Source: Acidobacteriota bacterium (GTDB lineage Bacteria > Acidobacteriota > Vicinamibacteria > Vicinamibacterales > UBA2999). From it: 7,554 bases of DNA. Of the stretch, positions 1 through 5,570 are shown one piece after another. Within the stretch, counting starts at the first letter, position 1, and each line of letters begins with the position of its first letter. The position numbers and the translations under genes are program-made. The stretch spans positions 1-7,554 of the forward strand of contig JADZBZ010000271.1 of assembly GCA_020851835.1 (NCBI GenBank). Direction: 5' to 3'. Under the pieces are notes generated by a model. It was given only the letters and a program-made list of their open reading frames with translations. It ran no database searches and was not told the origin of the DNA.

Positions 1-934
1 CGGCCACCGGCGGAGGCCTGCTGAATCCCCCCGCCACGTGATCGCCGGAGGGGAAGGCCTGAACCAGCACGATGCCCCGCTGCCGAATCTCAGTGAACGC
101 CGCGCGCTCGGTGGGTGAGAACCCGGTGGTCGCTGCCACCACGCCCTCGGTGTCGTCGCCGATCCGCGGGCCATCACCGCCCGGATACGAAAAGACCAGC
201 TCGACTTTGGGCAGGGTCTCGATGGTGTTCACGTCGAACTCGGTCGTCGCCCCGTGGCGACGGGTGGGCTGGAAGAAGAACTTGGGCCCGCCGCTCGCCA
301 CGATGCCAAGCATGCCCATCTCGCCGGTGCTGAAGCCACCGGTTCGCGGATAGAGCTTGCGGCTCTCGCGCGCGGACAGGATGCGATCGTCCATCACCAC
401 CATGACGCCCATGCCGAGCGCCTCGCGCGAGGCCGCCGTGCGTACGGCGGCCAGCAGGTTGATGGGACCGTCGGGGCTGATGCCCGTCGCCGGCCGTTGC
501 GCGCCCACCACCACCACGGGCCGGTCGGACTTCACCGTCAAGTACAGGAAGAACGCCGTTTCCTCGAGCCGGTCGGTGCCGTGCGTGACCACGACGCCGG
601 CCAGGTCGTCGCGCTCGGCAAGCAGCCGGTTGATGCGCCTGGAGAGGGCGAGCCACTGCGATGGCAGGATTTCGGTGCTGGCCACGTTCGAGAACTGCTC
701 GGTCTCGACTTCGGCGAAGCGGCCAACCTCGGGAACGCTCTGCACGATTTCGTTCACGCTCCGGGTGCCGGCGCGATACGCGCCGAGCGTCCCGGGGGCG
801 TCCTGAACACCGGCGATCGTGCCGCCCGTCGCGATGACCATCACCCTGGGCAGGGCCGGCTGCGGCACCGGCTGCGGCTGGGCCGCCGCGGGCAGGGCGA
901 CGAACAGAAACAGTGCCAGGGTCCATCGGGGCAT
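1..934 (-). CDS. Exported type II L-asparaginase (3' end beyond window)
   Basis: Hydrolyses L-asparagine to aspartate and ammonia, probably in the periplasm. The visible 311 residues read from an ATG at 934 and stay open to the left edge, so the last C-terminal residues are missing. Residues 1-18 form a signal peptide (Arg3, hydrophobic stretch 6-14, AAA before a probable cleavage site at Q19). Both hallmark motifs are present: ATGGTIAG at 35-42 with nucleophile Thr39, and THGTDRLEET at 117-126 with Thr120 and Asp121. Tyr53 and Lys193 (in ARESRK) align with Tyr25 and Lys162 of E. coli AnsB, so the catalytic set looks complete. An internal ATG at 926 is in another frame and is irrelevant. An AGGA lies about 9 bases upstream of the start. 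The gene is divergent from the small gene at 977. Family assignment is firm; asparagine versus glutamine preference cannot be read from sequence. Confidence 0.93.
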   Translation of the reverse strand, partial: MPRWTLALFLFVALPAAAQPQPVPQPALPRVMVIATGGTIAGVQDAPGTLGAYRAGTRSVNEIVQSVPEVGRFAEVETEQFSNVASTEILPSQWLALSRRINRLLAERDDLAGVVVTHGTDRLEETAFFLYLTVKSDRPVVVVGAQRPATGISPDGPINLLAAVRTAASREALGMGVMVVMDDRILSARESRKLYPRTGGFSTGEMGMLGIVASGGPKFFFQPTRRHGATTEFDVNTIETLPKVELVFSYPGGDGPRIGDDTEGVVAATTGFSPTERAAFTEIRQRGIVLVQAFPSGDHVAGGFSRPPPVA

Positions 935-976
935 GGAGCGAATCCTAACGTACCGGGTACAATCCTCCCGTCACCC
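935..976. promoter_or_regulatory. Divergent intergenic region with candidate promoter elements
   Basis: This 42-bp gap must serve both the asparaginase gene (minus) and the small gene at 977 (plus), unless their promoters lie inside the opposite gene. On the plus strand TACAAT at 958-963 matches a sigma-70 -10 box in 5 of 6 positions. It lies 13 bases before the ATG, which would give a very short leader, and no good -35 box is visible. On the minus strand a weak pair is GTGACG (974-969) with TACGTT (952-947). The perfect inverted repeat GTACC-G-GGTAC (950-960) overlaps the plus-strand -10 box. It could be an operator or could be chance. This is inference from short motifs only. Confidence 0.3.
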
Positions 977-1318
977 ATGACCGATACGCACGACCACCCG
1001 TCACGCATCGTCTACTGGCACCGCGAGTTGCCGCCGGTCCACGCCGAGGTACTCGACGAACACGTCGTCGAGGCGACGAGCGGCCGCGTGCAGGGTACCC
1101 TGTCGCATCGCGACGAGCTCTGGGATCGGTGCCACGCGCAGCTGATGGCGGCGACACGGGAACGCATCGAGCAGGAAGTGGCGCGTCTCGGCGGCCACTA
1201 CGCGCACGTGCTCGACGAATCCATCGACAGCCGCCACGACGATGCCACGTGCGAGGCGTGGCTGCATGGCCGGTTCACCTACGTGCTGTATCGCGAACCG
1301 CCGGCGGGGCCTGCTTGA
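977..1318 (+). CDS. Small conserved-looking protein of unknown function (113 aa)
   Basis: I cannot assign a function. The ATG at 977 is preferred because the longer frame upstream lies entirely antisense to the asparaginase gene. The product is soluble, with no signal peptide or membrane segment, and is rich in His and acidic residues. An N-terminal part (YWHRELPP at 13-20) is followed by a probable amphipathic helix at about 46-71. A C-terminal block then contains HVLDESIDSRHDD (77-89) and AWLHGRFTYVLYREP (94-108). The C-terminal block, dense in Trp, His, Tyr and Arg, looks like a constrained conserved motif. From memory, similar short hypothetical proteins occur in soil Acidobacteriota, but I could not check this. 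No clear Shine-Dalgarno precedes the start. The gene is divergent from the asparaginase and convergent with the esterase, so it is probably transcribed alone. Confidence 0.75.
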   Translation: MTDTHDHPSRIVYWHRELPPVHAEVLDEHVVEATSGRVQGTLSHRDELWDRCHAQLMAATRERIEQEVARLGGHYAHVLDESIDSRHDDATCEAWLHGRFTYVLYREPPAGPA

Positions 1319-1383
1319 CTGGCCGCCCGGGCACACCGCCCGCCTTCGTGGCTCGCCGGAGCCGAGACCGGGGCAACCCGGCG
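1319..1383. terminator. Convergent gap with two GC hairpins, possible bidirectional terminator
   Basis: This 65-bp gap separates the ends of the plus-strand small gene and the minus-strand esterase. It holds two adjacent hairpins: GGCTC-GCCG-GAGCC at 1350-1363, and CCGGG-GCAA-CCCGG at 1368-1381, whose GCAA loop is of the stable GNRA type. Neither is followed by a T tract on either strand, so these are not classical intrinsic terminators. Their position between convergent stop codons is what suggests a role in ending transcripts or protecting 3' ends. Short GC-rich stems are common by chance in DNA of this composition. Confidence 0.3.
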
Positions 1384-2187
1384 TCAGGATCCGGCCCCAG
1401 GTGAGCGCTGCGAGGGGGCCTCGAACAGCCACTCCAGCATCGTCCCGGCCCGGTCGGCCCACGCGGCCTCGCTGTGGGTCGCGCCTGGGTACTCCGCGTA
1501 GTGCAAATCCTGATTGGGCTTCCAGCCGGCGCCGACCAGCGCGGCCTTCAGCAGGCGGGCATCGTCGAGCCCGCGGCGGCCCTCGGCCGTGCCCATGTCC
1601 ACCCAGATGCGCAGGGAGGGTTTGGGACGGGCGGCACGGACGGTCTTGAGAATCACGCGGCCATCCCACCAGACCGACGGCGACATCACCGCCAGCCGGC
1701 CGAAGACGTCGGGCCGCGCCAGGCCGATGTGCAGCGAGACGAGCGCACCCAGCGACGAGCCGCCAAGTCCGGTGGCGTCGGGCCCGGAACAGGTCCGGTA
1801 GGTGCGATCGATGAACGGCTTCAGCTCTTCGATGAGAAACCGTCCGTAGTCGTCCGCCTGTCCGCCACCGAGCCGCGCGTCGGAGGTGGGTGTGTACTCG
1901 TGGATGCGCGAGTGGCCGGTGTTGCCGACGCCGACGATGATGAGCGGTGCGAGCAGGCCGGCGCCAATCAGGGTGTCTGCCGTCTCGCCCAGGCGCCAGT
2001 GTTGACCCTTGATGTGGGCCGTCTCGGGATCGAACAGGTTCTGGCCATCCTGCATGTACAGCACCGGGAGAGGCTGGGCGCCGTCTTCGTATCCCGGGGG
2101 CAGATAGACCACCAGATCCCGGTCGGGGGTGAGGATGGAGGACGCGAACCGCGGGTGGCGGCGCAGCGTTGGGGCCGGCGCGGTCAT
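1384..2187 (-). CDS. Putative esterase family alpha/beta hydrolase (267 aa)
   Basis: A serine hydrolase of the esterase D / Fes / IroE type (Pfam putative esterase, PF00756). The 267-residue length fits a complete single domain. Early strands and turn carry VVYLPPGYEDG (26-36) and PVLYMQDGQNLFDP (41-54), typical of the oxyanion-hole side of this family. The nucleophile elbow is GGSSLGA (142-148) with Ser145. MSPSVWWDG (168-176) is the usual family segment after the elbow. A likely acid is Asp198 in WVDMGTAEG, and the catalytic His is His238 in GATHSEAAW. There is no signal peptide, so it probably acts in the cytosol. Family members cleave enterobactin-type esters, S-formylglutathione or feruloyl esters; the substrate here cannot be chosen. 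The start has no clear Shine-Dalgarno. The gene is divergent from the ligase operon across 133 bp, and no iron-uptake genes are visible nearby. Confidence 0.88.
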   Translation of the reverse strand: MTAPAPTLRRHPRFASSILTPDRDLVVYLPPGYEDGAQPLPVLYMQDGQNLFDPETAHIKGQHWRLGETADTLIGAGLLAPLIIVGVGNTGHSRIHEYTPTSDARLGGGQADDYGRFLIEELKPFIDRTYRTCSGPDATGLGGSSLGALVSLHIGLARPDVFGRLAVMSPSVWWDGRVILKTVRAARPKPSLRIWVDMGTAEGRRGLDDARLLKAALVGAGWKPNQDLHYAEYPGATHSEAAWADRAGTMLEWLFEAPSQRSPGAGS

Positions 2188-2320
2188 GTCGTCTGCGGGG
2201 ATGGCTTCAGTATAGGATGCTCAGCGGCGGGTTTCCCCCAATTCGACCGGTGGCACCGCTCCAGGCGCGACTGGGCCAACGGGCCACCGGCGGCCACCGC
2301 GTACTCATCGTGAGGAGCTC
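2188..2320. promoter_or_regulatory. Divergent intergenic region upstream of esterase and ligase operon
   Basis: This 133-bp gap lies between the starts of the esterase (minus) and the four-gene operon (plus), so promoters for both are expected here. On the minus strand TATACT (2214-2209) is a good -10 box, about 21 bases before the esterase ATG. No convincing -35 box accompanies it. On the plus strand TATAGG at 2211-2216 overlaps the same bases, and I see no strong promoter for the operon, which may use an alternative sigma factor or an activator. A Shine-Dalgarno GAGGAG at 2312-2317 supports the operon's first ATG at 2321. No riboswitch-like fold or terminator was recognised. Confidence 0.4.
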
Positions 2321-3250
2321 ATGAAGAAAATCGGCGTGTTGTTCGGGATGGAGAACACATTCCCCGTGGCGCTCGTCGAGCGGATCAACGCCATGGAGGT
2401 GCCGGAGATCCTCGCCGAGTTTGTGCAGGCCAGGGCGGCTCGCATGGCCGAACCCTGCGGCTATGCGGTGGTCATCGACCGCATCTCGCACGACATCCCG
2501 TTCTACCGGACGTGGCTGAAGAACGCGGCGCTGACCGGCACGCGCGTCATCAACAACCCCTTCTGGTGGAGTGCGGACGACAAGTTCTTCAACTACGCGC
2601 TGGCGTCGAAGCTGGGGGTGGCGGTCCCCCCGACGGTGGTACTGCCGCACAAGGAGCATCCGACCGGCACCACGGACCGCTCGATGCGCAATCTCGAGTA
2701 CCCACTCGACTGGCCGGGCATCTTCGACTACATCGGCTTTCCGGCGTTTCTCAAGCCCTTCGACGGCGGCGGGTGGCGCGACGTGCACCGGGTGACCACG
2801 CCCGAGGAGTTCTACCGCGCCTACGACCAGACCCGCGACCTCTGCATGACGCTGCAGCGCGGCGTCGATTTCAACGAGTACTTCCGCTGCTACGTCGTCG
2901 GGCAGGAGAAGGTGCACATCATGCCGTACGATCCGCGCCTGCCGTTCCACGAGCGGTACCTGAAGCACCCGCCGGTCTACTCCGAGGCGCTGCTCGACCG
3001 CGTCGAGCGCGACTGCCTCACGCTGTGCCGGGCGCTCGGCTACGACCTGAACACGGTGGAGTTCGCCGTGGAGAACGGCGTGCCCTACGCCATCGACTTC
3101 ATGAACCCGGCGCCCGACGCCGACCTGCATTCGGTGGGCCAGACGAATTTCGAGTGGATCGTCAACGCGGTGGCCGAACTGGCGGTCAGGTGGGCCGTTG
3201 AACCGGCGCCGCCGGCCGAATACCGGTGGGCCGAGTTCCTGCGAGGGTGA
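2321..3250 (+). CDS. ATP-grasp domain carboxylate-amine ligase (309 aa)
   Basis: Predicted to activate a carboxylate as an acyl phosphate with ATP and join it to an amine, forming an amide or peptide bond. The architecture is that of an ordinary (non-permuted) ATP-grasp protein. A pre-ATP-grasp region spans about 1-85. The N-lobe begins at DKFFNYALASKLGVAVPPT (87-105), with Lys88 a likely nucleotide contact. The glycine-rich loop is FLKPFDGGGWRDV (143-155) with Lys145. Adenine- and metal-side residues lie in LQRGVDFNEYFR (178-189), and the metal-binding end is TVEFAV (245-250, Glu247) and IDFMNPAPD (258-266, Asp259 and Asn262). All expected catalytic positions appear intact. There is no signal peptide. 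It opens a tight operon, 17 bp before the GCS2 gene, with Shine-Dalgarno GAGGAG at 2312-2317. Substrates are unknown; it resembles glutathione synthetase/RimK-type or D-Ala ligase-type enzymes only at the superfamily level. Confidence 0.88.
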   Translation: MKKIGVLFGMENTFPVALVERINAMEVPEILAEFVQARAARMAEPCGYAVVIDRISHDIPFYRTWLKNAALTGTRVINNPFWWSADDKFFNYALASKLGVAVPPTVVLPHKEHPTGTTDRSMRNLEYPLDWPGIFDYIGFPAFLKPFDGGGWRDVHRVTTPEEFYRAYDQTRDLCMTLQRGVDFNEYFRCYVVGQEKVHIMPYDPRLPFHERYLKHPPVYSEALLDRVERDCLTLCRALGYDLNTVEFAVENGVPYAIDFMNPAPDADLHSVGQTNFEWIVNAVAELAVRWAVEPAPPAEYRWAEFLRG

Positions 3251-3267
3251 CCGGGGCGGGTCTCCAT

Positions 3268-4371
3268 ATGAAGCCTTCCTTCACCGTCGGGATCGAGGAG
3301 GAGTACCAGACGATCGATCCAGAGACGTTCGATCTGCGCTCCCACATCAACGCCGAGATCATCGCGAAAGGCAAGCGCCAGCTCGACGAGCAGGTCAAGT
3401 CCGAGATGCACCAGTCGGTGGTCGAGGTCGGTACCGGCGTCTGCCGCAACATGAAGGAAGCGCGCGCCGACATCGTCAACCTCCGGCGCTCGATGGTGGC
3501 GCTGGCGCAGGCCAACGGCCTGCTGCTGGTGGCGGGCGCGACGCACCCATTTGCCGACTGGCGCGTGCAGGACATCTATCCGGACGAGCGCTACCGGCAG
3601 GTGGTCGAGGACATGCAGCTGGTCGCGCGGTCGAACCTCATCTTCGGCCTGCACGTGCACGTGGGCATCGAAGACCGCGAGACGACGATTCATCTGATGA
3701 ATCAGATTCGGTACTTCCTGCCGCACCTGCTGGCGCTGTCGGCCAACTCGCCCTTCTGGATCGGCATGAACACCGGGCTCAAGTCGTACCGCTGCAAGGT
3801 GTTCGACAAGTTTCCCCGCACCAACATCCCCGACACCTTCACGAGCTGGGCCGACTACGAGGGCTTCGTGAACCTGCTGGTGCGCACCGGGTGCATCGAC
3901 AACGCGAAGAAGATCTGGTGGGACGTGCGGCCGCACCCGTTCTTCTCGACGCTCGAGGTGCGCGTCTGCGACATCCCGATGAGGGTGGACGAGACGCTGG
4001 CCATCGCCGCGCTCATCCAGGCCACCGTCGCGAAGCTGTACAAGCTGCACGCGCGCAATCAGGCGTACCGCGAATACAGCCGGTCTCTGATCATGGAGAA
4101 CAAGTGGCGCGCCTCGCGCTACGGGCTGGACGGCAAGCTCATCGACTTCGGCCTGCAGACGGAGGTGCCCGAGCGGGCGCTGATTCTCGAGTACCTCGAC
4201 TTCGTGGACGACGTAGTGGACGAGCTCGACTGCCGGGAGGAAGTGGCTTACATCGAGACCATGCTCGAACGGGGCTCCGGGGCCGATCGGCAGCTCAAGG
4301 TGTTCGAGGAGACGGGCGACCTCAGGGCCGTCGTGGCGTACATGGTCGGCGAGACCAGGGCCGGATTGTAG
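3268..4371 (+). CDS. ybdK: Carboxylate-amine ligase, GCS2 / YbdK family (367 aa)
   Basis: Member of the glutamate-cysteine ligase type 2 family (PF04107), glutamine-synthetase-like fold, which uses ATP to couple an amino-acid carboxylate to an amine. E. coli YbdK has weak gamma-glutamylcysteine ligase activity in vitro, so the true substrates here are open. Visible hallmarks are GIEEEYQTIDPETFDL (8-23) with the metal-binding Glu cluster, EVGTGVC (53-59), GLHVHVG (127-133), WWDVRPHP (217-224), LEVRVCD (229-235), and ENKWRASRYGLDG (277-289), which is diagnostic for this family. The length is normal. The ATG at 3268 is chosen because family proteins begin just before the GIEEE strand. An in-frame ATG at 3226 would add 14 residues and overlap the previous gene. 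It lies 17 bp after the first ATP-grasp gene and 8 bp before the permuted ATP-grasp gene, which suggests one multi-step ligase pathway. Confidence 0.93.
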   Translation: MKPSFTVGIEEEYQTIDPETFDLRSHINAEIIAKGKRQLDEQVKSEMHQSVVEVGTGVCRNMKEARADIVNLRRSMVALAQANGLLLVAGATHPFADWRVQDIYPDERYRQVVEDMQLVARSNLIFGLHVHVGIEDRETTIHLMNQIRYFLPHLLALSANSPFWIGMNTGLKSYRCKVFDKFPRTNIPDTFTSWADYEGFVNLLVRTGCIDNAKKIWWDVRPHPFFSTLEVRVCDIPMRVDETLAIAALIQATVAKLYKLHARNQAYREYSRSLIMENKWRASRYGLDGKLIDFGLQTEVPERALILEYLDFVDDVVDELDCREEVAYIETMLERGSGADRQLKVFEETGDLRAVVAYMVGETRAGL

Positions 4372-4379
4372 GTCGAGCC

Positions 4380-5570
4380 ATGATTCCGTCGCGACGCCGG
4401 CGCTTCAACGACGCGTGGACTGCGGAAGGTTACGGTCAGGTGCTCGGCGCCATCGTCGAGGCGGCCGGTACCGCCCCTGAGTTTCCGGTGTCGGAGACGC
4501 CCGTCTTCTTCACGAGACGGTTCGTCGACGAGCTCGCCGAGACCGGGGCCGCACTGATCCGGCAGCTCGACAGCCCGAACCTGATGGCGGCCGCCAGCCA
4601 CGCCGTCCCCGCGCGCTTCTCGGGTCCCAACGAAGATCCGGTTCCTCAGTTCGTGCAGGTGGACTTCGGCCTCGTGCGCGGCGCCGACGGCACCCTGGAG
4701 CCGCGTCTCGTCGAACTGCAGGCTTTCCCGTCGCTCTACGGCCTGCACCGCATGCTGGGCGAGGCGTATCGAGACGCCTTCGCCCTGCCGGCCTCGCTCG
4801 GCGTCTACCTCGGCGGCCTCGACCAGGCCTCGTACGACGCCCTGATCGGCAGCGCCATTCTCGGCGGCCACGATCCGCTGGAGGTCGTGCTGATGGAGAT
4901 CGAGCCGCGTCGCCAGAAGACGTGGCCCGACTTCGCGATCACTGAGCGCGTGTGGGGCGTGCGGGCCATCGACACCTCCGCCGTGCGGCGCGTCGGGCGC
5001 GAGCTTTTCTACGACCGCGACGGACGGCTCGTGCGCATCCGCCGCATCTACAACCGCGTCATCCCCGACGAACTGGATCGCAAGGGCGTGGAACTCCCCT
5101 TCGACTATCGCGACGATCTCGACGTGGAGTGGGCCGGCCACCCGGCGTGGTACTTCCGGATCAGCAAGTTCTCGATCCCGTGGCTGCGCCATCCGTGTGT
5201 GCCGAAAACCTGGTTCCTCCACGAGATCGACCGCCTGCCGGACGATCGCGATCGGTACGTGCTCAAGCCGCTGTTTTCGTTTGCGGGCGGCGGCATCATC
5301 TTCGCCCCAACCGACGCCGACATCGCCGCGATTCCAGAGGAAGACCGCCCGAGCTACATCCTGCAGGAACGCCTCGCCTTCGAACCGGTGATCGAGACCC
5401 CGTTCGGACCGACACAGGCGGAAATCCGCATCATGTACGTGTGGACCGACGAGCTGCGGCCGGCCGTCCCGCTCATCCGGATGGGACGCGGCAAGATGAT
5501 GGGCGTGGATCACAACAAGGGCCTCGAGTGGGTGGGCGCATCGGCCGCGCTCATCGAGGACGGCGGGTGA
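4380..5570 (+). CDS. Predicted circularly permuted ATP-grasp-like ligase (396 aa)
   Basis: I do not know a named family for this protein, but its motifs follow the order of circularly permuted ATP-grasp enzymes such as the glutathionylspermidine synthase synthetase domain. The segment that normally ends an ATP-grasp fold comes first: QVDFGLV (93-99, Asp95) and LVELQAFPSLYG (110-121, Glu112). The nucleotide-binding part follows: RYVLKPLFSFAGGGI (292-306, Lys296 and a Gly-rich loop), SYILQERL (325-332), AEIRIMYV (347-354), and IRMGRGKMMGVDHNKG (366-381), a basic segment. A conserved-looking block RIYNRVIPDEL (222-231) lies between. There is no signal peptide or membrane segment. The ATG at 4380 follows the GCS2 stop by 8 bases, with GAG at 4375-4377 as a weak ribosome site; the stop overlaps the kinase start. 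Catalytic activity is inferred; a degenerate, non-catalytic partner of the other ligases remains possible. Confidence 0.7.
   Translation: MIPSRRRRFNDAWTAEGYGQVLGAIVEAAGTAPEFPVSETPVFFTRRFVDELAETGAALIRQLDSPNLMAAASHAVPARFSGPNEDPVPQFVQVDFGLVRGADGTLEPRLVELQAFPSLYGLHRMLGEAYRDAFALPASLGVYLGGLDQASYDALIGSAILGGHDPLEVVLMEIEPRRQKTWPDFAITERVWGVRAIDTSAVRRVGRELFYDRDGRLVRIRRIYNRVIPDELDRKGVELPFDYRDDLDVEWAGHPAWYFRISKFSIPWLRHPCVPKTWFLHEIDRLPDDRDRYVLKPLFSFAGGGIIFAPTDADIAAIPEEDRPSYILQERLAFEPVIETPFGPTQAEIRIMYVWTDELRPAVPLIRMGRGKMMGVDHNKGLEWVGASAALIEDGG
5556..5560 (+). promoter_or_regulatory. Shine-Dalgarno deciding the kinase GTG start
   Basis: GAGGA sits inside the end of the permuted ATP-grasp gene, six bases before the GTG at 5567. 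The GTG shares bases with the upstream stop (GTGA, 5567-5570), a typical translational-coupling arrangement. This favours GTG at 5567 over the in-frame ATG at 5591, which has no comparable ribosome site and would remove the basic residues (Arg2, Arg3) that flank the first membrane segment. Confidence 0.65.

Noticed and set aside
254..976. Plus-strand frame extending the small 977 gene upstream to 254
   Set aside because: That stretch is antisense to the asparaginase, whose catalytic motifs are unmistakable, and its translation has shadow-like composition.
2282..2293. 12-bp match (GGCCACCGGCGG) to positions 2-13, considered as a dispersed repeat
   Set aside because: It is short, GC-only-type sequence; one copy lies inside the asparaginase gene and the other in an intergenic gap. 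Chance is sufficient in this composition.
2207..3130. Long open minus-strand frame opposite the first ATP-grasp gene
   Set aside because: It lies antisense to a gene with intact ATP-grasp motifs. Its translation has low complexity, rich in Val, Arg, His and Glu, with no recognisable domain; such frames are common opposite GC-rich genes.
3226..3267. Upstream ATG extending the GCS2 protein by 14 residues
   Set aside because: It would overlap the end of the ATP-grasp gene, and the extra residues (MGRVPARVTG...) precede the usual family start. The ATG at 3268 sits directly before the conserved first strand.
3085..4050. Long open minus-strand frame opposite the GCS2 gene
   Set aside because: The opposite strand encodes a clear GCS2 protein. 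The antisense translation has no family motif and a biased composition typical of a codon-position shadow.
3198..4379. Plus-strand open frame running through the GCS2 gene into the permuted ATP-grasp gene, suggesting a 790-residue protein
   Set aside because: The first 394 residues are an out-of-frame reading of the GCS2 gene, rich in Arg and Gly. The real protein begins at the ATG at 4380.
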